From positions 1 through 47,112 of the forward strand of contig JAVKHN010000013.1 in assembly GCA_031459935.1 (NCBI GenBank): a DNA stretch of 47,112 nucleotides. Direction: 5' to 3'. The stretch comes from Sysuimicrobium calidum. GTDB taxonomy: Bacteria; Sysuimicrobiota; Sysuimicrobiia; Sysuimicrobiales; Sysuimicrobiaceae. The notes below the pieces were generated by a model. The model had not been told where the DNA came from. It made no database searches and saw nothing but the letters and a program-made list of their open reading frames with translations. Both the position numbers and the translations under genes were made by a program. Each line of letters starts with the position of its first letter. Positions within the stretch are counted from its first letter, which is position 1. Shown one piece after another: positions 40,541 through 47,112 of this stretch.

Positions 40541-41650
40541 TCAGCCGGCCCGGAGGGCATGGAGGACGGATTTCAGGGCCTCTCTGAACCGCTCCAGCTC
40601 CTGCGGGGTGCCCACGGTGACCCGGATCCAGCTGGCATCCTCAGGTCCCGGCCGCACGATCACTCCCCGTTGGAGCAGACCCTCGTACACCCGGCGGGCG
40701 GGGAGGCCCGCATCGAACCACACGAAGTTCGCCACGCTGGGGTAGGACCGGAGCCCGGCTTCTACGCCCAGCTCCTCCAGGGATCGCCGGCCCGCAGCCA
40801 CCACCGCCAGGGTCCGGGCCACGTGCGCCTCGTCTTCCAGCGCCGCCAGGGCCGCAGCCTGAGCGGCGGCGCTCACCTGGAAGGGCTCCCGTACCCGCCG
40901 CACCGCTTCCAGAACTTCCGGCGGGGCCACCAGGTACCCCACGCGCAGGCCCGCAAGCCCGTACACCTTGGAGAACGTGCGCAGCACCGCCATCCGCCGG
41001 CCCTCCCGCACCCAGCGGAGCCCATCCGGGTAGTCCGCCGCCGCGTCCCGAGCGAACTCCCCGTACGCCTCGTCCAGAACCACGAGGACCCCTTCCGGCA
41101 AGCGTTCCAGGAAACCCCGGAGGTCCCGTTCCGGCACATAGGTCCCCGTGGGGTTATTGGGGTTGCACAGGATCAGCAGCCGCGCATTTCCCCCTGCCTC
41201 CAGGAGTCTTCCCAGGTCGGGCCGGCCGAGCTCGTCCAGGGGAACCGCTGTCTCCCGGGCTCCCCGCATCCGCGCGAACACCGCGTACAGGGGGAAGGTG
41301 GGCCACGGATAGACCACGGAATCCCCGGGATCGAGGTAAGCCTCTGCCAGGAGCCTCAGGAGGGCGGTGCTCCCCGCGCCCACCTCCACCCACTCCACGG
41401 GAACCCGCAGCTTCCTCGCCAGGGCCGAGCGCAGCTCCCAGCCCCCCTCATCCGGATAGCGACCGAGAGAAGGACCTGCGGCCACCAGGGCCTCCAGCGC
41501 CCGGGGAGAAGGGCCGAGGGGGTTTTCGTTGCTCGCCAGCTTCACCAGATCTGACCTTCCGAGGGTGCGACGCAGCTGCCCGGACAAGCCACCCGCCATG
41601 TAGGTGGGGATGCGGCGGAGGGCCGCACGTGCCCTGGGATCCAGCTCCAT
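40541..41650 (-). CDS. Histidinol-phosphate/aromatic aminotransferase (HisC-like)
   Basis: PLP fold-type I aminotransferase (369 aa). Signatures: VKLASNENPLGPSPRALEAL, GRYPDEGGWELRSALA, LLILCNPNNPTGTYVP, VLVVLDEAYGEFA, the PLP lysine in RTFSKVYGLAGLRVGYL, and VANFVWFDAGLPARRVYEGL. ATG 41650 has GGAGGTG 6 bp upstream; the longer frame to 41779 would run into the divergent promoter region. No other his genes are near. Its position before a Liv transporter and divergent from tryptophan-degrading genes makes an aromatic amino acid substrate as likely as histidinol phosphate. Confidence 0.87.
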   Translation of the reverse strand: MELDPRARAALRRIPTYMAGGLSGQLRRTLGRSDLVKLASNENPLGPSPRALEALVAAGPSLGRYPDEGGWELRSALARKLRVPVEWVEVGAGSTALLRLLAEAYLDPGDSVVYPWPTFPLYAVFARMRGARETAVPLDELGRPDLGRLLEAGGNARLLILCNPNNPTGTYVPERDLRGFLERLPEGVLVVLDEAYGEFARDAAADYPDGLRWVREGRRMAVLRTFSKVYGLAGLRVGYLVAPPEVLEAVRRVREPFQVSAAAQAAALAALEDEAHVARTLAVVAAGRRSLEELGVEAGLRSYPSVANFVWFDAGLPARRVYEGLLQRGVIVRPGPEDASWIRVTVGTPQELERFREALKSVLHALRAG

Positions 41651-41756
41651 GAAAGCACCTCCGCTTGGAAATTCGCACCTCTTCCGAAGATTTCCTGTGC
41701 CCGGGAGAAGGGAAAAGGGTCCGGACATCGAACGGTTTTGGGTGATCTTAGACAGG

Positions 41757-42167
41757 ATGGGAGAGCGCCGGATCATCAACCCGCCTTCGCTTCCCGCTCC
41801 GAGAGGGTACAGTCATGGCGTCCTCGTGCGGGGCGGTGACCTGTTGTTCCTGGGAGGCCAGGACGGCAGCGATCCCCAGGGTCGGCTCGCTCCGGATCTC
41901 GTGGGGCAGTTCCGGCAGGCGCTTGCGAACCTGCAGGCGGTGGTGGAGGCGGCAGGAGGAACCCTCCAGGACGTGGTGAAGCTCAACATCTTCGTGCGGG
42001 ATCGTGTGGCCTACCTGGAGCATCGGAGATCCCTGGGAGAAGTGTTCCGGGCGTTCTTCGGCGGGTACTACCCCGCCTTGGCCCTCTTCGAGGTCACCGG
42101 CTTCTTCCGGGAGGAGGCTCTGGTGGAAATCGAGGGGATCGCGGTGATTCCACGGAAGGAGGGGTAA
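41757..42167 (+). CDS. RidA/YjgF-family protein
   Basis: 136-residue member of the YjgF/YER057c/UK114 family, enamine/imine deaminases. Seen: SHGVLVRGGDLLFLGGQDGSDPQG, QALANLQAVVEAAGGTLQDVVKLNIFVRD and a C-terminal ALVEIEGIAVIP. The usual Arg of RidA sits in the KLNIFVRD segment. ATG 41757 is preferred; GTG 41742 is possible. It begins a three-gene group with tryptophan dioxygenase and kynureninase; relatives include 2-aminomuconate deaminase, so a role in tryptophan or anthranilate breakdown is possible. The 106-bp gap to the divergent hisC-like gene must hold both promoters, but no clear consensus is seen. Confidence 0.82.
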   Translation: MGERRIINPPSLPAPRGYSHGVLVRGGDLLFLGGQDGSDPQGRLAPDLVGQFRQALANLQAVVEAAGGTLQDVVKLNIFVRDRVAYLEHRRSLGEVFRAFFGGYYPALALFEVTGFFREEALVEIEGIAVIPRKEG

Positions 42168-42235
42168 ATCCGGAAAGGGGGAGGGCCGGACGGAGGACGT
42201 CCGGGGATGGCACTCGCTGGGAAGGGGGGGTGAGC

Positions 42236-43048
42236 ATGGAGGCACGGGTCAAGGCGCTCACCTACGGCTCGTACATTCGGACGGATGACCTGCTTTCCCT
42301 CCAGACACGCCTCAGCCACGCGCACGATGAGCTGCAGTTCATCATTGTTCACCAGGTGTTCGAGCTGTGGTTTAAGCTCCTGCTCTTCGAGCTGGAGTCC
42401 GTGCGGGAGGCTCTGGATCAGGGCGAGCTGCGGGGTGCCGTGCGCCTGTTGCGGCGGGTGGCGGAAATCTGTCGGGTCATGACGGGCGGGTTCGATGTGC
42501 TGGAGACCATGCGGCCATGGGACTTTCTGGAGTTCCGGTCGCATCTCCGGCCCGCAAGCGGCTTCCAGAGTCGGCAGTTCCGGGAGGTGGAGTTCCTCTC
42601 GGGCCTGAAGGATCCCCGTTACCTCCGGAGCTTCGAGGAGGAGCCTGAGGATTTGAAGGTGCTCCGGCGGCGGCTGGAGGAACCCAGCGTGTGGGACGCC
42701 TTCGTGGGCCTGTTGCATCGCCGGGGACTTGCGGCCTCCTCCGAGGCGGAGCTGCTGCACGCTCTCATCCACATCCACCGAGAGCCCGCTCTCCGAGATC
42801 TCGACGAGCTGTGTGAGGCCCTCCTGGGCTACGACGAAGCCTTCTCCCTGTGGCGGCACCGCCACGTGCTGATGGTGGAACGGATGATCGGAGCCCGTCC
42901 GGGGACGGGACAGGAGGACGTGCAGCGGACGGTGGGATCTTCGGAGGGGAACTACTTCACCGGGGTGGACTACCTGCGGGCCACCCTCTCTAAGCGGTTC
43001 TTTCCCCTCCTGTGGGAGGCCCGGACCTTCGTGGAGCGAGAGGCATGA
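42236..43048 (+). CDS. kynA: Tryptophan 2,3-dioxygenase
   Basis: Heme enzyme that opens the indole ring of L-tryptophan with O2 to N-formylkynurenine (270 aa). Diagnostic: LTYGSYIRTDDLLSLQ, HDELQFIIVHQVFELWFKLL, FDVLETMRPWDFLEFR, PASGFQSRQFREVEFLSG, and the heme-ligand His region LWRHRHVLMVERMIG. The glycine-rich loop after it is unusual: GTGQEDVQRTVGSSEGN instead of the short GTGGSSG, so the active-site lid is longer. ATG 42236 is used; GTG 42230 is possible, with GGGAAGGGGGGG upstream. Its stop overlaps the kynureninase ATG. Confidence 0.92.
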   Translation: MEARVKALTYGSYIRTDDLLSLQTRLSHAHDELQFIIVHQVFELWFKLLLFELESVREALDQGELRGAVRLLRRVAEICRVMTGGFDVLETMRPWDFLEFRSHLRPASGFQSRQFREVEFLSGLKDPRYLRSFEEEPEDLKVLRRRLEEPSVWDAFVGLLHRRGLAASSEAELLHALIHIHREPALRDLDELCEALLGYDEAFSLWRHRHVLMVERMIGARPGTGQEDVQRTVGSSEGNYFTGVDYLRATLSKRFFPLLWEARTFVEREA

Positions 43049-44196
43049 GGGATCCGCTCCTGCGCTGGCGGGAGGAGTTCCCCGTTCTGGAGCGCACCAC
43101 CTACCTGGTGTCCCACTCCATGGGAGCCATGCCCCGCTCCGCCCGGAGGTGGGTGGAGCGATACCTGCGGCTGTGGGAGGAGCGGGGCGTGCTGGCCTGG
43201 GAGGAGTGGGAGGAGTACTTGCGCGAGCACGCGAACCGGGTCTCCACGCTCCTTCGAGCCCCCGAGGGCAGCGTGGTCCTGCACCAGAACGTCTCCACCC
43301 TCTTCTGCCTCCTCCTCTCTGCCCTCGTCCCTTGCAGAGGTCGTACCCGGGTGGTGGCCACGGAGCTGAACTTCCCCTCTCTTCTCTATGCCCTCCAGAT
43401 GCACCGGGACCTCCACGTGGAAGTCCACCTCCTCCGAAGCCCGGACGGGGTCACGATCCCTCTGGAGGCGTGGGAGGACGCGGTGGATTCGGACACCCTC
43501 GCGGTGGTGGTGGATCACGGGATCTTCCGGTCGGGATTCCTGCAGGACGTGGAGACCATCACGGAAGTGGCGCACCGGCACGGGGCCTGGGTGATCGTGG
43601 ACGCCTACCAGACCGCGGGATGCGTCCCCATCGATGTGCAAACCTGGGGGGCGGACGCGGTGCTGGGAGGCTCCCACAAGTGGCTGTGCGGGGGGCCGGG
43701 GGCGGCGTGGATGTACGTGCGGCCCGAACGACTCCCGGAGCTGCGGCCGCGGATGGTGGGGTGGTTCGGCCACCGGGATCCGTTTGCCTTCGAGCTCCGG
43801 CTGGAGCCGGCCCCGGACGCCATGCGGTTCGCTACAGGGACGCCGGGGATCCCCGGACTCTTCACGGCTCGAGCGGGGCTGGAGGTGGTGCTGGAGGTGG
43901 GGGTGGAGGCCATTCGGGAGAAGTCCGTCCGGCTCACCCAGCGCATGATCGAGCAGGCGGACGCCCTGGGCCTCCGGGTCAACACCCCTCGGGATCCCGC
44001 GCAGCGGGGAGGAATGGTGGTGGTGGACTTCCCCGGTGCGGAGCAGGTGGCCCGGGAGCTGGTACGACGGGGCGTCCTCGTGGACTACCGGCCCCGGGCA
44101 GGCATCCGGATGTCCGCGCACTTCTATACCCATCCGGGGGAGGTGGAACGCGCCTTCGAGACCATCCGGGAGCTCCTAGAGCTGGTGGCCCGCTAG
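43045..44196 (+). CDS. Kynureninase-like class V aminotransferase-fold enzyme
   Basis: PLP enzyme (383 aa), expected to split kynurenine into anthranilate and alanine. Marks: YLVSHSMGAMPRSARRWVERYL, VVLHQNVSTLFCLLLSAL, DHGIFRSGFLQDVE, IVDAYQTAGCVPIDVQTWGADAV, the PLP lysine in GGSHKWLCGGPGAAWMYVRPE, and ATGTPGIPGLF. It is translationally coupled to tryptophan dioxygenase (ATGA overlap). The fold is certain; kynureninase rather than cysteine-desulfurase-like activity rests on the neighbour and the DAYQ-x-G motif. An N-formylkynurenine formamidase gene is not in the window. Confidence 0.85.
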   Translation: MRDPLLRWREEFPVLERTTYLVSHSMGAMPRSARRWVERYLRLWEERGVLAWEEWEEYLREHANRVSTLLRAPEGSVVLHQNVSTLFCLLLSALVPCRGRTRVVATELNFPSLLYALQMHRDLHVEVHLLRSPDGVTIPLEAWEDAVDSDTLAVVVDHGIFRSGFLQDVETITEVAHRHGAWVIVDAYQTAGCVPIDVQTWGADAVLGGSHKWLCGGPGAAWMYVRPERLPELRPRMVGWFGHRDPFAFELRLEPAPDAMRFATGTPGIPGLFTARAGLEVVLEVGVEAIREKSVRLTQRMIEQADALGLRVNTPRDPAQRGGMVVVDFPGAEQVARELVRRGVLVDYRPRAGIRMSAHFYTHPGEVERAFETIRELLELVAR

Positions 44197-44325
44197 TGCA
44201 GGGGAACGCGGTGAGGTCGCGGAGGCTGCACTACCGGCGCAGCTCTCTCGGAAGGCCACGAAGAGCCGGGTCGGCCGTTCCTCAGACACCGGGAGCGTAG
44301 GTCCCCTCGCGTAAAATGGAGAACT

Positions 44326-45204
44326 GTGGAGCCCCGGACCGTTCTACTCCGCCTTCGGGATGTGGTCCTGGATCTGGGACGGAGGGTCTACGTGGTGGGG
44401 GTTCTCAACGTGACCCCGGATTCCTTCTACGTCCGGGCCCGGCACCCTGATCCCGAGGCCGCGCTCGCCCGGGCCCATGAGATGGCACGGGAGGGGGCGG
44501 ACCTCATTGAGGTAGGAGGAGAATCCGCACGGCCAGGCGCACCCGTTTCCGCTTCGACGGAGATCGAGCGGGTGGTCCCCATCCTCCTCCGCATCCGGGA
44601 GGAAGTGAAGCTTCCCGTGATCGTGGAGACCACGAAATTCGAGGTGGCCCGGGAAGCTCTCCATGCGGGCGCGGTGGCCATCAACGATGTGAGCGGCTTG
44701 GCGGATCCTCGGTTGGCTGATCTCGCCGCGGAGTTCGGCGCAGGGCTGGTGATCCTGCACCGGCGTGGACCTCACAAAGTCCCGCACCCAGACCTGCGGT
44801 ACGGGGATGTGGTGGCCGAGGTGCGAGGATTCCTCGCGCGGAAAGCGGAGTTCGCGTGCTCGCGGGGAGTTCCCCGGGACGGGATCCTCCTGGATCCGGG
44901 TTTCAGCTTCGACAAGCAGCCCCGCCACGATGTGGCCCTCCTCCTGCGTCTTCCCGAGCTCCTCGCGCTCGGGTACCCCGTGTACCTGGCCACCTCCCGC
45001 AAGAACTACCTGCGCGATCTCGTGGGGCTTCCCCCCGAGGAGCTGCTCGAAGCCACCGCGGCTGCGGTGGTCCTGGGGATCGAGCGGGGAGCCCGGGTGA
45101 TCCGGACGCACGACGTCCGCTTCATGGTCCGGATCGCCCGCACCATGGAGGCGCTCCTGGGCCTGGCCCAGGCTGCCCAGGTGGATGCCCCTGCCGCGGA
45201 GTGA
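44326..45204 (+). CDS. folP: Dihydropteroate synthase-like protein
   Basis: Pterin-binding TIM barrel (292 aa), normally joining 4-aminobenzoate to dihydropterin pyrophosphate. Seen: VVGVLNVTPDSFYVRARHPD, LIEVGGESARPGAP, AGAVAINDVSGLADPRLADL, LLDPGFSFDKQPRHD and YLATSRKNYLRDL. Two departures from canonical enzymes: VIVETTKFEVA has Glu where VDT normally has Asp, and VILHRRGPHK replaces the usual MH-x-G. The GTG start at 44326 has GGAGAAC and a TAAAAT (44312-44317) upstream. A standalone gene here; other folate genes are not present. Confident of family, slightly less of activity. Confidence 0.85.
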   Translation: MEPRTVLLRLRDVVLDLGRRVYVVGVLNVTPDSFYVRARHPDPEAALARAHEMAREGADLIEVGGESARPGAPVSASTEIERVVPILLRIREEVKLPVIVETTKFEVAREALHAGAVAINDVSGLADPRLADLAAEFGAGLVILHRRGPHKVPHPDLRYGDVVAEVRGFLARKAEFACSRGVPRDGILLDPGFSFDKQPRHDVALLLRLPELLALGYPVYLATSRKNYLRDLVGLPPEELLEATAAAVVLGIERGARVIRTHDVRFMVRIARTMEALLGLAQAAQVDAPAAE

Positions 45205-45208
45205 CCGC

Positions 45209-46216
45209 ATGGACCTCGGCTCAAAACCCTTGGGGCGCAGACGCCTCGCGCTCGGGGTTCTCGCCGCCTGTCTGGGGCTGAGCCTCGGGGCGGGAATCGC
45301 CCTGGGCTCCGTCCGGGTGCCGTTCGGAGTGGCGGTGCGGGCTCTTCTTTCCGGGCCGGAGCGCGTCGCCCCGGAGGTGTACGCCATCGTGGTGGAGCTG
45401 CGAGCTCCTCGGGTCCTGCTGGCGGCGGCAGTGGGGGCGGCTCTGGCTTCCAGCGGTGCCACCTATCAGGCCCTCTTCCGCAACGAGCTGGCGGATCCCT
45501 ACGTGATCGGGGTCAGCGCGGGAGCCGCCCTGGGGGCCGTGGCCGCGCTCTCCGTGGGGGCGGGCGGACCCACCGTACCGGTCACCGCGTTCCTGAGCGC
45601 CCTCGCCACGGTCACCGTGGCCTTCCGCATCGCCCGCCGCGGCAGTGGGATCCGGATGGAGGACCTGTTGCTGGCGGGCCTGGCCCTCAGCGCCCTCCTG
45701 ACCGCGGCCACCTCCCTCCTCCTCGTGCTCTCCTCCGGAACCCTGCAGCAAGCCCTGACCTGGCTTCTGGGCGGGTTCGGCGGACGGAGTTGGTTCCACC
45801 TGGCCCATGCTCTCCCTTTCCTGGTCCTGGGGTACATTCTGGTCCAGGTCCGGTGGCGGGAGCTGAACCTGCTGCTCCTGTCTGAAGATGAGGCCTGGGC
45901 CCTCGGCGTGGACGTCGCCCGGGCCCGGCGGTGGTTGGTGGGAGGAGCGACCCTCATGAGCGCGGCCTCGGCGTCGGTCGCGGGCCTCATCGGATTCGTG
46001 GGGCTTCTGGTTCCACATCTGGTGCGGCGCCTGGTGGGTCCGGACCATCGGCTTGTGCTCCCCGGCTCGGCCCTGGCCGGGGGCGCACTGTTGGTGGAGG
46101 CGGACCTCCTCGCACGCACCGTCGCGCCCCCCACAGAGGTCCCCGTGGGCGTGGTCACGGCCTTCCTTGGGGTTCCGTTCTTCCTATGGCTGTTGCGACG
46201 GGGGATCACGGGATAG
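45209..46216 (+). CDS. FecCD/BtuC-family ABC transporter permease
   Basis: Integral membrane subunit (335 aa) of an iron-siderophore/heme/cobalamin-type importer. Hydrophobic helices throughout; family marks are VELRAPRVLLAAAVGAALASSGATYQ, FRNELADPYVIGVSAGAALGAV, LTWLLGGFGGRSW, LLLLSEDEAWALGVDVARAR and GLIGFVGLLVPHLVRRLVG. ATG 45209 is preferred, with GGAG upstream; ATG 45185 inside folP is possible. No binding-protein or ATPase gene is adjacent: the next genes are tRNAs, so partners must be elsewhere. No cobalamin riboswitch was recognised. Confidence 0.88.
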   Translation: MDLGSKPLGRRRLALGVLAACLGLSLGAGIALGSVRVPFGVAVRALLSGPERVAPEVYAIVVELRAPRVLLAAAVGAALASSGATYQALFRNELADPYVIGVSAGAALGAVAALSVGAGGPTVPVTAFLSALATVTVAFRIARRGSGIRMEDLLLAGLALSALLTAATSLLLVLSSGTLQQALTWLLGGFGGRSWFHLAHALPFLVLGYILVQVRWRELNLLLLSEDEAWALGVDVARARRWLVGGATLMSAASASVAGLIGFVGLLVPHLVRRLVGPDHRLVLPGSALAGGALLVEADLLARTVAPPTEVPVGVVTAFLGVPFFLWLLRRGITG

Positions 46217-46218
46217 GA

Positions 46219-46292
46219 TGGAGGCGACGGCCGGATTCGAACCGGCGGTCGGGGTTTTGCAGACCCCTGCCTTGCCTCTTGGCTACGTCGCC
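46219..46292 (-). tRNA. tRNA-Cys (GCA)
   Basis: Reverse complement folds as a 74-nt tRNA: acceptor GGCGACG pairs with CGTCGCC, discriminator T, encoded CCA at 46219-46221. The anticodon loop is CTGCAAA (anticodon GCA), and the T-loop GGTTCGAATCC is standard. It lies 2 bp past the permease stop and 7 bp from the tRNA-Gly gene, with which it is co-transcribed. Confidence 0.95.
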
Positions 46293-46299
46293 TCGACCC

Positions 46300-46374
46300 T
46301 GGAGCGGGCGACGGGATTTGAACCCGCGACCTTCGGCATGGCAAGCCGACGCTCTACCGCTGAGCTACACCCGC
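46300..46374 (-). tRNA. tRNA-Gly (GCC)
   Basis: Reverse complement gives a 75-nt cloverleaf: acceptor GCGGGTG with CGCCCGC (one G-U), D-arm AGCTCAGCGGTAGAGC, anticodon loop CTTGCCA (GCC), T-loop GGTTCAAATCC and encoded CCA. First gene of the two-tRNA minus-strand unit. Confidence 0.96.
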
Positions 46375-46390
46375 GCTCCCTGCAACTCCC

Positions 46391-46420
46391 ATTATAGGGT
46401 TGCGGTCCACTCCCCCGCAA
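46391..46420 (-). promoter_or_regulatory. Promoter of the tRNA-Gly/tRNA-Cys unit
   Basis: On the minus strand, TTGCGG (46420-46415), an 18-bp spacer and a perfect TATAAT (46396-46391). It would start transcription near 46384, about 10 nt before tRNA-Gly. GTTGCGG (46399-46405) and CCGCAAC (46415-46421) form an inverted repeat, so a mirror TTGCGG also faces the tRNA-Leu gene. Confidence 0.7.
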
Positions 46421-46435
46421 CGGTACCGTGGTTCG

Positions 46436-46524
46436 GGGCGGGTGGCGAAACCGGAAAACGCGGCGGACTTAAACTCCGCTGGCCCGAGGGGGCCTTGTGG
46501 GTTCGAATCCCACCCCGCCCACCA
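46436..46524 (+). tRNA. tRNA-Leu (TAA)
   Basis: 89-nt class II tRNA: acceptor GGGCGGG pairs with CCCGCCC, followed by discriminator A and encoded CCA (46522-46524). The anticodon loop is CTTAAAC (anticodon TAA); the long variable arm (TGGCCCGAGGGGGCCTT) identifies a leucine tRNA; T-loop GGTTCGAATCC. Confidence 0.95.
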
Positions 46525-46525
46525 G

Positions 46526-46551
46526 AAACCCGACCCCTAGGCATCGGGTTT
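46526..46551. terminator. Hairpin after tRNA-Leu, probably serving both strands
   Basis: AAACCCGA (46526-46533) and TCGGGTTT (46544-46551) form a perfect 8-bp stem with a 10-nt loop. The right arm ends in TTT for plus-strand tRNA-Leu transcripts and, read from the other side, the left arm gives TTT for the minus-strand permease, whose stop codon begins the overlap. Confidence 0.65.
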
Positions 46552-47112
46552 ACTCCCGGACGTAGGGCCGGCCCACGGTGCTGGGGAAGCGCCTGCGGCC
46601 AATGACCGCCGCCACCACCGCCAGGGTTAGGGCGTACGGGATCATGGACACGAAGTAAAACGGCACCCGCTCCTTCACCCCGGGGGTCACCGCCACCGCG
46701 GATGCGAACCCGTCCGCGAACCCAAACAGCAGGGCCGCTCCCAGCGCCATCAGCGGCTCCAGCCCCGCGAACACCACGCACGCGAGCGCGATGAAGCCTC
46801 TGCCCGCGGAGATCTCCTTCACCAGGGCTCCGAACCAGCCGAGGGGCAGAAAGGCCCCCCCCAGTCCCGCCAGGGTTCCTCCCAGGGTGGCGGCCAGGAG
46901 TCGCAGACGGTCCACCCGCAGTCCCGCCACGTCCACCGCCTCGGGCCGTTCCCCTACCGCGCGGATGCGAAAGCCCAACACGGTGCGATGGAGCAGCAGG
47001 TGCGCCAGCACCGCGGCCGCCACTGCGCCCAGGGTCACGGGGCTCACTTGGCCTATGGGCGTGCGCAGCCGCGGCACCATGAGCTCGTGGGGAAACACGT
47101 GGATGCCCGGAA
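46550..47112 (-). CDS. Nucleoside/simple-sugar ABC transporter permease, 5' end cut by window edge
   Basis: C-terminal part of an inner-membrane permease of the BmpD/NupQ (RbsC-like) type. The frame is open to the right edge; the codon before VFPHEL continues as PGIH, so the start lies beyond the window. At least 186 residues are present with hydrophobic helices and the family's cytoplasmic stretch TVLGFRIRAVGERPEAVDVAGLRVDR (no more than its halves TVLGFRIRAVGERP and EAVDVAGLRVDR are needed), then GGAFLPLGWFGALVKEISAGR, GFIALACVVFAGLEPL and YFVSMIPYALTLAVVAAV. Partners (second permease, ATPase, lipoprotein) would lie beyond the edge. Ends at TAA 46550. Confidence 0.85.
   Translation of the reverse strand, partial: PGIHVFPHELMVPRLRTPIGQVSPVTLGAVAAAVLAHLLLHRTVLGFRIRAVGERPEAVDVAGLRVDRLRLLAATLGGTLAGLGGAFLPLGWFGALVKEISAGRGFIALACVVFAGLEPLMALGAALLFGFADGFASAVAVTPGVKERVPFYFVSMIPYALTLAVVAAVIGRRRFPSTVGRPYVRE

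Noticed and set aside
44197..44325. Possible regulatory RNA between kynureninase and folP
   Set aside because: 129 bp with no conserved riboswitch core that I can recognise; only a TAAAAT and a weak GGAG site are visible.
45209..46216. Cobalamin riboswitch control of the FecCD permease
   Set aside because: The gene starts right at the folP stop, leaving no room for a leader, and no B12-box was seen.
1..47112. Mobile elements, CRISPR arrays or long direct repeats
   Set aside because: No transposase, integrase, phage protein or regularly spaced repeats were found in any frame or on either strand.

Overview
The window is bacterial chromosome, strikingly GC-rich throughout, with frequent GTG/TTG starts, strong GGAGG-type ribosome binding sites and many 1-20 bp start/stop overlaps. 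It has a one-piece tmRNA, three tRNA genes and no transposase, phage gene or CRISPR array. A tryptophan 2,3-dioxygenase implies an oxygen-using host. An F420-reductase-like protein and the gene styles would suit a high-GC Terrabacteria-type lineage, possibly a thermophile, but I cannot place it further from sequence alone.

Layout. 1-8.8 kb is housekeeping: the 3' part of PEP carboxylase (cut by the left edge), tmRNA, a lutABC lactate-oxidation operon, a Memo-family protein, a ThiS-ThiG fusion and ThiE. 8.9-14.2 kb encodes an enoyl-CoA hydratase, a 3-hydroxyacyl-CoA dehydrogenase and glutaryl-CoA dehydrogenase, i.e. the lower part of anaerobic-type aromatic degradation, plus an MBL-fold hydrolase and an F420/NADP reductase-like protein. 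14.2-35.2 kb is an aromatic-acid island: a benzoate-CoA-ligase-type enzyme, a DUF364 protein (minus strand), a two-gene ADP-forming acyl-CoA synthetase, a three-subunit 4-hydroxybenzoyl-CoA reductase, a second acyl-CoA ligase with enoyl-CoA hydratase and acyl-CoA dehydrogenase, a dienoyl-CoA hydratase, a PAS-LuxR regulator, all four subunits of an ATP-dependent class I benzoyl-CoA reductase, an amidohydrolase-fold protein, a BadH-like dehydrogenase, a hemerythrin and a TetR repressor. 35.2-41.7 kb (minus strand) holds a HisC-like aminotransferase, a Liv-type ABC importer and a creatininase-family protein. 41.7-44.2 kb is a RidA / tryptophan dioxygenase / kynureninase group. 44.3-47.1 kb has a dihydropteroate-synthase-like gene, a lone FecCD-type permease, three tRNAs and a partial nucleoside/sugar-type permease.

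How the genes fit together: 4-hydroxybenzoate or benzoate would be activated to the CoA thioester, 4-hydroxybenzoyl-CoA dehydroxylated to benzoyl-CoA, the ring reduced by benzoyl-CoA reductase, the diene hydrated and oxidised, and the resulting dicarboxyl-CoA funnelled through glutaryl-CoA to crotonyl-CoA and on to acetyl-CoA. The usual ring-opening hydrolase, the MDR-type hydroxyenoyl-CoA dehydrogenase, the dedicated ferredoxin and its reductase, and a thiolase are not in the window. The Liv importer may bring in aromatic acids (inference). Two TetR-operator-like palindromes, one before the 4-hydroxybenzoyl-CoA reductase and one before the benzoyl-CoA reductase genes, suggest that the TetR at 34.5 kb controls both. 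No gene-free stretch exceeds 300 bases once the tmRNA is counted.
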